NCBI RefSeq assembly: GCF_002075795.1
Contig: NZ_CP020472.1
Coordinates: 2,649,001-2,713,000, forward strand
Source: Shewanella japonica
GTDB taxonomy: Bacteria > Pseudomonadota > Gammaproteobacteria > Enterobacterales > Shewanellaceae
Direction: 5' to 3'
Length of the DNA: 64,000 bases
In this document: positions 9,899 through 17,521 of the stretch, one piece after another
Layout of the letters: each line of letters begins with the position of its first letter
How positions within the stretch are numbered: position 1 is the stretch's first letter
Program-made: the position numbers and the translations under genes
The notes under the pieces: model-generated
The model's database searches: none
What the model was told of the DNA's origin: nothing
Seen by the model: only the letters and a program-made list of their open reading frames with translations

Positions 9899-11395
9899 AT
9901 GAATAAAAATAAAATAAAAGACATTGTAATTGTTGGAGGCGGTACTTCTGGTTGGATGACCGCAGCCATGTTAATCAAACTATTTAAGGCTCAACTTAAC
10001 ATCACATTGATTGAGTCAGAGTCCATTGGCACCATTGGTGTCGGTGAAGCGACCATCCCTCCTCTTCAAATATTCAATAGTGTCCTTGGAATCAACGAGG
10101 CTGACTTTATCAAACAAACCCAAGCGAGTTTTAAACTAGGAATCCAATTTGAGAATTGGGGTAAGGATAAAGACAGCTACATGCATGCTTTTGGCCATAT
10201 TGGCAAGGATATTGGCTACACTCAATTTCATCATTATTGGTTAAAATCCTCGCCTCAAAATGCTCATTCATTTTGGGGTTACTCACTCAACTATCAAGCT
10301 GCTGCAGAGAATAAATTTGCTCCTATAGACACAATTAAGGGCTCTCCTCTTGCTGGAATAACGCATGCGTATCATTTTGATGCATCTCTTTATGCCCAAA
10401 TGCTAAGGCAATATAGTGAAAACTTATCAGTAAAACGTCTTGAAGGATTCATTAGCTCAGTACAGCTCAAGCAAGAAGGCGACATTCGATCGGTTACTCT
10501 TAAAGATGGCCAGGTCATTAACGGCGATTTGTTCATTGATTGTTCCGGGTTTGCAGCACTATTAATAGGCCAGCAATTAAATGTCGGTTACGAGAATTGG
10601 CAACATTGGTTGCCGTGTGATAGTGCTTACGCAGTGCCATGTGAGCGCAGTGAGCCATTAGTCCCCTACACTCGCTCAATAGCTCATAAAGCAGGATGGC
10701 AATGGCGTATACCATTACAACATCGTACCGGAAATGGGCTCGTTTATAGCAGTCAGCATATAACAGATGATGAAGCTAAATCGTTATTGCTCAGCAATTT
10801 AGATGGAAAACCACTTGCTGAACCCAAAAAGATAAGCTTTACAACTGGAAGACGTGAAAAGCAGTGGCATAAAAACTGTGTTGCTATTGGTCTTTCCAGT
10901 GGGTTTCTTGAGCCCCTTGAATCAACCAGTTTACATTTAGTTCAGTCGGCAATAATTCGATTAACAAAGTTCTTCCCACATCAAGGTATTCAACAATCCA
11001 GCGTTGACGAATATAACCGTCAATCAAAGTTGGAGTTTGAACAGATTCGTGACTTTATCATTTTACATTATCACGTGAATCAACGAAGCAGTTCATCCAA
11101 TAAAACTGACTTATGGCAACAATGTCGAGATATGCCAATACCTGCATCATTACAGCAAAAAATTGACTGTTTCAGAACAACGGGAGCAGTCACTCGATAT
11201 CAAGATGAACTGTTTACAGAAGCGGCTTGGATCCAGGTCTTACTTGGCCAAGGGGTGACACCAAAAGATTATAACCCACTCGCTAACAATATTAACCAAA
11301 GTGATCTCACTGAGTTTTTAAGTAATGTAAAACAGATCATTTCTGGTGCAGTTACTAATATGCCAACACATAATGACTATATTCAGCGGCTTTAA
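9899..11395 (+). CDS. Flavin-dependent halogenase-like protein (tryptophan halogenase family)
   Basis: 498 residues with the FAD-binding IVIVGGGTSGWMTAAML at the N-terminus and the GVGEATIPPL segment of tryptophan halogenases. ASFKLGIQFENW carries a Lys in the place of the halogenase catalytic Lys. WQWRIP (about residue 265) fits the WxWxIP signature, and FLEPLESTSLHLV contains the conserved Glu region. Family members use reduced FAD, oxygen and chloride or bromide to halogenate. Many relatives sit beside TonB receptors in sugar loci, and to my knowledge their substrate is unknown. There is no flavin reductase gene beside it. It lies between the receptor and two secreted amylases and is probably transcribed with them. 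The family assignment is firm; the reaction is not. Confidence 0.85.
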   Translation: MNKNKIKDIVIVGGGTSGWMTAAMLIKLFKAQLNITLIESESIGTIGVGEATIPPLQIFNSVLGINEADFIKQTQASFKLGIQFENWGKDKDSYMHAFGHIGKDIGYTQFHHYWLKSSPQNAHSFWGYSLNYQAAAENKFAPIDTIKGSPLAGITHAYHFDASLYAQMLRQYSENLSVKRLEGFISSVQLKQEGDIRSVTLKDGQVINGDLFIDCSGFAALLIGQQLNVGYENWQHWLPCDSAYAVPCERSEPLVPYTRSIAHKAGWQWRIPLQHRTGNGLVYSSQHITDDEAKSLLLSNLDGKPLAEPKKISFTTGRREKQWHKNCVAIGLSSGFLEPLESTSLHLVQSAIIRLTKFFPHQGIQQSSVDEYNRQSKLEFEQIRDFIILHYHVNQRSSSSNKTDLWQQCRDMPIPASLQQKIDCFRTTGAVTRYQDELFTEAAWIQVLLGQGVTPKDYNPLANNINQSDLTEFLSNVKQIISGAVTNMPTHNDYIQRL

Positions 11396-11451
11396 ACGCT
11401 ATAACCAGTAATCTCATCCCCAAATAAAATATATAAAGCAAGGTTTATAAT

Positions 11452-13347
11452 ATGACGGATCAGTTTAAATTAGCTTACCCACTACTAATAAGTTTGCTGT
11501 TTTCAGCGCCAGTTGCTTCAGAAGTATCATCATTTTCAGTTGAGCCAGAGTCATGGTGGGCTGGCATGCATAACAGCCAACTCCAATTACTGGTTTATGG
11601 TGACAATATCGCCAACAAACAAATCAGACTCGCCCAAGCTAATGGGGTTAAATTAATTGACGTTCATCAATCTAGCAGCGATAACCACTTATTTGTCGAT
11701 CTTGACCTAGCTAATGCCAACCCACAAATGTTAACGTTCGCCATTTATGATAACGATAAACTAGTGCAGCATTTTGATTACCCTATCCTTGCACGTGAGC
11801 CAGGATCACGTGACAGACAAGGCTTTAGCAATAAAGACGTCATTTATCTAATAACACCCGATCGTTTCGTAAATGGTAACCCTGATAATGATAACCACCC
11901 AGATATGCTCGAAAAAGTTAATCGTGCAGACAAAGATGGTCGACATGGCGGCGATATTATGGGGATCCGTAAATCACTTCCTTACTTGAGCGAGTTAGGT
12001 GTTACCCAGTTATGGATTAACCCGCTTTTAGAAAATAATCAGCAAAAGTATTCATATCATGGTTATTCCACCACTGACTTTTACAACATAGATCCCCGCC
12101 TTGGCAGTAACGAAGAATACAAGTCATTAGTCGAAGAAGCGAAGCAGTTCGGAATTGGAATTATTAAAGATGTTATTGTCAATCATATGGGTTCAGGACA
12201 TCGCTGGATGGCAGATTTTCCAACTTCAACTTGGATAAACGGCCAGCAACAATGGCAACAAAATCCATCTGATATCTTATATACCAGCCATCGAAGAACA
12301 ACAGTACAAGACCCTTACGCACTGAAAAGTGACAGAGCCGAGTTCGAAAACGGATGGTTTACTGACACCATGCCTGACATGAATCAACATGATCAGTTTA
12401 TGGCAAATTACCTGATTCAAAATAGCATTTGGTGGGTGGAATATGCAGGGTTAAGTGGGATCCGTGAAGACACCTATTCATATGCCGACAAGACATTTTT
12501 AACTCGCTGGTCAAAAGCGATTATGGATGAATATCCAAACTTCAATATTGTCGGTGAAGAATGGACTGCGAACCCGATTACAGTCAGTTACTGGCAAGCG
12601 GGAAAACAAAATGCTGATGGTTATGTGTCACATACTCCTAGCATGATGGACTTTCCGCTATATGAAGAAATGATTAAAAGCTTAACCGATAAAGAGGACT
12701 GGGGAAGCGGCTTAATCACTTTATATGAAATGCTTGCCAATGATGTGATTTATGCCAAACCGACGGATTTAGTCTTATTTGAGGGCAACCATGATACCAA
12801 CCGCCTATACAGTTTGATGGGTGAAGACTTAGCGACGTATAAAATGGCGATGACTTATGTGATGACAAGTAACCGTATTCCACAAATGTTTTATGGAACA
12901 GAAGTGTTAATGACTAGCCCAACCAAAGACCGAAATGATGGGTTAGTGCGCAGTGATTTCCCTGGCGGCTGGCCAACGGATAAAGCCAATGTATTTGATC
13001 AAACAAACTTAACGCCAGATCAATTAGATGCGCTAACGTTTAATAAGACCTTATTAAACTTTCGTAAAAACTCACTTGCTATCCAACAAGGTACCCTGTC
13101 TCATTACGTGCCTAAAGACGGTGTTTACGTGCAAGCAAGACGTTATCAAAAATCTGATAAAAATGAAGATATTCTGATCATATACAACAAAAATGAAAAC
13201 GCTGTTGAGCTTGATTTAAATCGATTTAGTGAAGTGCTCAGTCAGCATACCTCAGGCGTTGAACTGTTCAGTCAACATTCGTATTCATTAGATAAGCCAC
13301 TCACTTTACAAGAAAAAGGTGTCATTATCTTAAGCTTATCTAACTAA
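11452..13347 (+). CDS. Periplasmic GH13 neopullulanase/cyclomaltodextrinase-like enzyme
   Basis: 631 residues. A signal peptide ends near APVASEVSS. Next comes a cyclomaltodextrinase-type N-terminal beta domain (about 25-120, with VEPESWWAGMHNSQLQLLVYG), then the GH13 barrel: IIKDVIVNHMG (region I), SGIREDTYSY (region II, Asp nucleophile), VGEEWT (Glu acid/base), FEGNHDTNRL (region IV Asp). A C-terminal beta domain follows. SusA-like enzymes of this type cut cyclic or linear maltodextrins and pullulan in the periplasm. It is placed in a run with the halogenase-like gene (56 bases upstream) and the lipoprotein amylase (63 bases downstream). AAGG lies 8 bases before the ATG. Confidence 0.9.
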   Translation: MTDQFKLAYPLLISLLFSAPVASEVSSFSVEPESWWAGMHNSQLQLLVYGDNIANKQIRLAQANGVKLIDVHQSSSDNHLFVDLDLANANPQMLTFAIYDNDKLVQHFDYPILAREPGSRDRQGFSNKDVIYLITPDRFVNGNPDNDNHPDMLEKVNRADKDGRHGGDIMGIRKSLPYLSELGVTQLWINPLLENNQQKYSYHGYSTTDFYNIDPRLGSNEEYKSLVEEAKQFGIGIIKDVIVNHMGSGHRWMADFPTSTWINGQQQWQQNPSDILYTSHRRTTVQDPYALKSDRAEFENGWFTDTMPDMNQHDQFMANYLIQNSIWWVEYAGLSGIREDTYSYADKTFLTRWSKAIMDEYPNFNIVGEEWTANPITVSYWQAGKQNADGYVSHTPSMMDFPLYEEMIKSLTDKEDWGSGLITLYEMLANDVIYAKPTDLVLFEGNHDTNRLYSLMGEDLATYKMAMTYVMTSNRIPQMFYGTEVLMTSPTKDRNDGLVRSDFPGGWPTDKANVFDQTNLTPDQLDALTFNKTLLNFRKNSLAIQQGTLSHYVPKDGVYVQARRYQKSDKNEDILIIYNKNENAVELDLNRFSEVLSQHTSGVELFSQHSYSLDKPLTLQEKGVIILSLSN

Positions 13348-13410
13348 TAACAAAAATGACTGCAGCGATTAAATTATTCAACTAAACCGCTGCAATAATA
13401 AGAGATAATT

Positions 13411-15387
13411 ATGCATACCCTATCAAGTAATAATAAACCACAACTGCGGACTTCTGTACTCGCCAGCGCACTCGTATTTTTTGCTGCAGGGTGTAGTCAC
13501 TCCAGCACATCGATTGAAAATCACATTGCAGAATCAGAAGATAAGCTTCACGATACAGCACAACACAACACAAGTGCTTTGACTGGAAAGCCGGTCATAT
13601 ATCAAGTCTTCACGCGTTTATATGGTAATACCAATACAACCAACAAACCCTGGGGAACCATAGATGAAAATGGTGTCGGTAAGTTTAGTGATTTTACTGA
13701 TGTTGCCTTACAGGACATAAAATCACTTGGAACCACGCACGTTTGGTACACAGGTGTGCCCCATCATGCATTGATCAATGACTACACTGATTATGGGATC
13801 AGTAATGATGATCCTGACGTTGTAAAAGGCCGTGCAGGTTCTCCCTATGCAGTAAAAGATTATTATAACGTTAACCCTGATTTAGCTGATGATCCTGCTA
13901 ATCGCTTAAATGAGTTTGAATCACTTATATTGCGCACCCACAACAATGGCATGAAAGTGGTTATCGATATCGTGCCGAATCACGTTGCAAGGCGCTATGA
14001 GTCGATTGATCAATCATCTAGCTTACCTAGTCATCGTAATTTTGGCCAAAACGATGACACTAATGTGGAATACGCTAAAAATAACAACTTTTACTATATT
14101 GTAGATCAAGCATTTCAAGTGCCTGACAGTCATCAAGGAAAGCAGCCTTTAGGCAGCGAACGACATCCACTTTCAGATAAATTATTTGAAGAAAGCCCTG
14201 CTAAATGGACAGGGAATGGATCGCGATTAGCAAAGCCAGATGCGAATGATTGGTATGAAACTGTAAAAGTTAACTATGGTGTCAAACCTGACGGTACCTA
14301 TGACTTCCCTACACTTCCTGAAGGATTCAATAAAAAGAACCCTGCTGAGCATTACTTGTTTTGGCAATCTCAACTGCCAACAGCCATACCTGATTCATGG
14401 ATTAAGTTTAAAGACATCACCGAGTTTTGGTTAGCAAAAGGGGTTGATGGTTTTCGCTATGATATGGCAGAGATGGTTCCTGTAGAATTCTGGAGCTATT
14501 TGAACAGTAATATTAAACACATCAATCCAGACGCTTTTTTATTAGCCGAAGTCTATAACCCAAGTCTGTATCGTGACTATATTCACCTAGGAAAGATGGA
14601 CTACCTTTATGATAAGGTCGATTTATACGACACATTAAAAGACATTATTCATGGTAAAACTGCTACATCTCAAATAGCCGTTGATCAGGCCAAAGTCGCG
14701 GATATTGAAGAGCATATGCTGCACTTTTTAGAGAACCATGACGAACAAAGGATCAATACCACTGATTTTGCTGGTAGTCCTGAAGCAGCCTTACCAGCTA
14801 TGGTCGTATCGACCACGATTAGCCGTTCACCTACTCTTTTGTATTTCGGTCAAGATGTCGGTGAAAAAGGCGCTGAAAACGCAGGTTTCGGTCAGGCCAC
14901 ACGTACGAGTATCTTTGATTATGTGGGCGTACCAGCGCATCAACGTTGGATGAACAATGGTAAATTTGATGGCGGGCAATCAACTGAAGCAGAGAAATCT
15001 CTTCGTGCTTACTATCAAACATTGTTAAATTTAAGCCATACTGCATCTGCACTCAATGGCGAATATTTTGAGCTAGATACACATAACCGTGATGCATCTG
15101 TAGCAACAAAAAATGGTTACTCAGACAAGCTGTTTGCATTTAGCCGTTATGATGAAAACCAATTTATCGTTGTCATCAGCAATTTTAGTCAACAAGAAGC
15201 AACAGACTTAACGTTAAGTTTACCTAAAGCCTTGCTTAAAGCGGTAAGCTTAACTGATGGTGTTTATAAGATGACAGATTTACTAACGACTGAAGAACAG
15301 ACTGAGATGACGGTTAATCAAGATATTGGCACAATATCGATAACGCTAAAACCATTACAATCTAGTGTGTTAATGATTGAACTATAA
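13411..15387 (+). CDS. GH13 alpha-amylase, predicted lipoprotein
   Basis: 658 residues. The N-terminus has a lipoprotein signal ending LVFFAAGCSHSS (Cys near residue 28), so it should be membrane-anchored, at the inner or outer membrane. GH13 regions are visible: VVIDIVPNHVARR, VDGFRYDMAEM (Asp nucleophile), LLAEVYN (Glu), HFLENHDEQR (Asp). The barrel begins at VIYQVFTRLYG. Its role would be endo-cutting of maltodextrins or starch near the TonB receptor. It is the last gene of the receptor-halogenase-amylase run and is followed by a terminator. Distinguishing alpha-amylase from neopullulanase-type specificity needs biochemical data. Confidence 0.9.
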   Translation: MHTLSSNNKPQLRTSVLASALVFFAAGCSHSSTSIENHIAESEDKLHDTAQHNTSALTGKPVIYQVFTRLYGNTNTTNKPWGTIDENGVGKFSDFTDVALQDIKSLGTTHVWYTGVPHHALINDYTDYGISNDDPDVVKGRAGSPYAVKDYYNVNPDLADDPANRLNEFESLILRTHNNGMKVVIDIVPNHVARRYESIDQSSSLPSHRNFGQNDDTNVEYAKNNNFYYIVDQAFQVPDSHQGKQPLGSERHPLSDKLFEESPAKWTGNGSRLAKPDANDWYETVKVNYGVKPDGTYDFPTLPEGFNKKNPAEHYLFWQSQLPTAIPDSWIKFKDITEFWLAKGVDGFRYDMAEMVPVEFWSYLNSNIKHINPDAFLLAEVYNPSLYRDYIHLGKMDYLYDKVDLYDTLKDIIHGKTATSQIAVDQAKVADIEEHMLHFLENHDEQRINTTDFAGSPEAALPAMVVSTTISRSPTLLYFGQDVGEKGAENAGFGQATRTSIFDYVGVPAHQRWMNNGKFDGGQSTEAEKSLRAYYQTLLNLSHTASALNGEYFELDTHNRDASVATKNGYSDKLFAFSRYDENQFIVVISNFSQQEATDLTLSLPKALLKAVSLTDGVYKMTDLLTTEEQTEMTVNQDIGTISITLKPLQSSVLMIEL

Positions 15388-15409
15388 CGTCTTTCATCAT
15401 TAATCGTTT

Positions 15410-15439
15410 AAGCCAGATAGCCATGTTATCTGGCTTTTT
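15410..15439 (+). terminator. Terminator of the amylase run
   Basis: AAGCCAGATA (15410-15419), 7-base loop, TATCTGGCTT (15427-15436), then TTTTTA. It lies 23 bases past the amylase stop codon. Confidence 0.85.
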
Positions 15440-15460
15440 ATTTACATTTATTACAACGAT

Positions 15461-16120
15461 TTATTTATATAACTCAACTTCAACAACGGTAATACTCAGC
15501 TCGGCAGTTAAATCAGCCAACAATAGCTTGCTTAACTGCGCTGCTGCACTGTATAAGCCACTATTATCGTTATCTATAACCAAGGTTAAAAACCGTTCAC
15601 TCCAAGGTAAAAGATGTTGGCTCAGTAGCACCTCTGTTCGACTTGTCCCCTCTTCACCTTGGCTAGATGCTAAGCCTGAGACACTATCAAGTTCTAAACA
15701 ATGCACCAAAGCAACTAACATCAGGCTAAAGTGATCTGTCGGTTCATTATGTTCAAGATTAAAATTAAGATCTTGGAGCTTACAAAAGTCCATAAAGGCA
15801 AGCGTTGTATGGTCAAATAAACGATTTTGTTTATTTAAATAGACTGATCCCCAAGGATACGCTAACTTGCCCTTCGGCCTCACAAATAAGGCATTAAAAT
15901 CTTGTTTAAGTGCTAATAATGGCAGTTGTGATGCTAACTGTTTAATTTCATCTATTTTTAATAAAGCTAGATCTTGCAAATTCGTTTTATTTGTTATGAA
16001 TATTGATATATCGAGTTCAGATAAGGTATTTTTAAATTCTTCATCAGGATTTCGATAAAAAATTTCAGCTAAAATATTAAACATTAACGCTATAGATTTA
16101 ACGTTATCTGAATTACTCAT
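15461..16120 (-). CDS. TorD/DmsD-family chaperone for molybdoenzyme maturation
   Basis: 219 residues, all-helical in appearance, cytoplasmic. The family signature is present: YPWGSVYLNKQNRLFDHTT (about 90-108), FMDFC, then EPTDHFSLML and HLLPWSERFL. TorD-family proteins bind the Tat signal of a molybdopterin oxidoreductase and help cofactor insertion before export. The likely client is the DmsA-like protein encoded 1.4 kb upstream on the same strand, although an oppositely oriented small gene lies between them. A good AAGGA lies 7 bases before the ATG. A CRP/FNR-type site lies about 105 bases upstream. Confidence 0.85.
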   Translation of the reverse strand: MSNSDNVKSIALMFNILAEIFYRNPDEEFKNTLSELDISIFITNKTNLQDLALLKIDEIKQLASQLPLLALKQDFNALFVRPKGKLAYPWGSVYLNKQNRLFDHTTLAFMDFCKLQDLNFNLEHNEPTDHFSLMLVALVHCLELDSVSGLASSQGEEGTSRTEVLLSQHLLPWSERFLTLVIDNDNSGLYSAAAQLSKLLLADLTAELSITVVEVELYK

Positions 16121-16224
16121 GTTTATTCCTTATTATTTAATTTACACCATATTATTTCAGGTTATTATTAATATCTGTGATGCATTTCCAGTTATAAAAA
16201 GTAATAGCGATGATTTGTAAGCAC

Positions 16225-16240
16225 AGTGATTTAGATCATT
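16225..16240. promoter_or_regulatory. CRP/EtrA(FNR)-type site between torD and the 147-aa gene
   Basis: AGTGATTTAGATCATT contains TGAT-TTAG-ATCA, close to both the CRP consensus (TGTGATCTAGATCACA) and the FNR consensus (TTGATNNNNATCAA). It lies in the divergent gap and could serve either gene. In Shewanella, CRP and EtrA control anaerobic respiration genes, which fits the neighbours. Confidence 0.55.
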
Positions 16241-16300
16241 ATTCAATGCTTAAAAAATTCGTATGATGTTTCAATGCGGTTTATTAATAATAGGTAAACT

Positions 16301-16744
16301 ATGTTAGTCATGAGCTTTAAAGAAAGATGGCGAGCAGCCGAATTGGCCAGTGCTATCGAAAACACCTTAAAGAATGAAGCTGTGTGGTTAGCATCATCTA
16401 ACCCAGCAAAATCGATAGATGCTATCAGCAGAAAGCTTGCAAGTATGGTAATTAATGACTTCAGACGTGTGGAAACCTTTCCTAAAACCTTAACGGAGTC
16501 TGAATTATTAAGCGCTTTTTTTAACGGCTTCAGCGTCGTAATTAATAAAAGTATTAATCAAGAAACCATTACAAAAACCGACTACTCTATCATTGCTTTA
16601 GCAAGAGGTTTTGCATTAGATATTGATTTATCCCATGAACAAGCATTATTAGAGCAAGCAAGTTCAGTTATTCAAGTTGCAAATAACTGGGATAAGCATA
16701 TCAGAAATTTAAATCAAAGACGTAATACTCGATTTACTGTGTAA
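16301..16744 (+). CDS. Conserved-looking hypothetical protein, 147 aa
   Basis: I do not recognise this protein. It is 147 residues, mostly helical by composition, with no signal peptide, no membrane segment and no cysteine-rich motif; it ends in a basic RNQRRNTRFTV-like tail. An AGGTAA lies about 6 bases before the ATG at 16301; a second in-frame ATG at 16310 is possible. It lies on the plus strand inside the torD/dmsB/dmsA group, which is on the minus strand. A CRP/FNR-type palindrome about 60 bases upstream suggests it is switched on under anaerobic or low-glucose conditions. A role in the oxidoreductase system is only a guess from position. Confidence 0.65.
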   Translation: MLVMSFKERWRAAELASAIENTLKNEAVWLASSNPAKSIDAISRKLASMVINDFRRVETFPKTLTESELLSAFFNGFSVVINKSINQETITKTDYSIIALARGFALDIDLSHEQALLEQASSVIQVANNWDKHIRNLNQRRNTRFTV

Positions 16745-16848
16745 TGATTTTTAAAGCTAGTTTATAAAAAAACATTAAAAACTCTGTCACCTAGATAACA
16801 AATCTTTATTTATTATTGTTCGTCTAAAAAACTATACTTTAGTATTAA

Positions 16849-16875
16849 AAAAGCCTGTTAAATTAACAGGCTTTT
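16849..16875. terminator. Bidirectional terminator between the 147-aa gene and dmsB-like gene
   Basis: AAAAGCCTGTTAA (16849-16861) pairs with TTAACAGGCTTTT (16863-16875). T-tracts follow on both strands, longer on the minus strand, so it can end both converging transcripts. Confidence 0.8.
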
Positions 16876-16954
16876 ACATAACAGCATTTCATTTTGAGCT
16901 TTAAAAAGGACATTAATATTTTAAATGCTCATATTATTAACGATTTGTCAGTCA

Positions 16955-17497
16955 CTAACCTCTTAATTTAATAAAGACTGTACTTGGCGCAGTACCTAAA
17001 TCTTGATGACCATCACCTGACATACTCGCACCAGGTAACGCTAACGCCTCACTGAGATCCATCACATCAAGAACCTGTACGGGACATCCCGTTACACAGA
17101 AAGGTTTTTCACCGAGATCAAGCCTATCCTTGCACATATCACATTTGGTTAGCACACCTCGACTTGGGTCGATCTTAGGCGCATCATAAGGACACGCATA
17201 ATGGCAAACACCACAACCAATACAAGTAGATTCATCTATGTATACAATGCCATCATCTCGTTGGATCATCGCACCTTGTGGACATTTCTCGACACAAACC
17301 GGTGACTCACAATGGTGACAAGACTGAGATAAAAATACCGAAACTTCTCTACCTTCACTATTTATTTTTTCGCCTTGGCTAATATCGCGCAAAGTAACGA
17401 ATTCATTGACGTCGTTACCTGCTTGGCAAGCGACGGTACATGCTTCACAGCCGACACAGTTTTCTTGGCGAAATACAAAACATTTTTGTTCAGACAT
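16955..17497 (-). CDS. DmsB-like four-cluster ferredoxin subunit
   Basis: 180 residues with four cysteine groups typical of DmsB/PsrB electron-transfer subunits: CVGCEACTVAC, CHHCESPVCVEKCP, CIGCGVCHYACP and CDMCKDRL followed by FCVTGCP. These would bind four iron-sulfur clusters and pass electrons to the molybdopterin subunit. It has no signal peptide of its own, so it would be exported attached to the Tat-carrying partner, as is known for DmsB. It starts 24 bases after the DmsA-like stop codon, with AAGGAAAA before the ATG, so the two form an operon. It is slightly shorter than E. coli DmsB (about 205 residues). Confidence 0.9.
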   Translation of the reverse strand: MSEQKCFVFRQENCVGCEACTVACQAGNDVNEFVTLRDISQGEKINSEGREVSVFLSQSCHHCESPVCVEKCPQGAMIQRDDGIVYIDESTCIGCGVCHYACPYDAPKIDPSRGVLTKCDMCKDRLDLGEKPFCVTGCPVQVLDVMDLSEALALPGASMSGDGHQDLGTAPSTVFIKLRG

Positions 17498-17521
17498 TTG
17501 TTTTTTCCTTAATGTAATGGA

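Noticed and set aside
15423..15734. 103-codon frame antisense to torD
   Set aside because: It is a shadow of the torD coding strand and begins within the amylase terminator.
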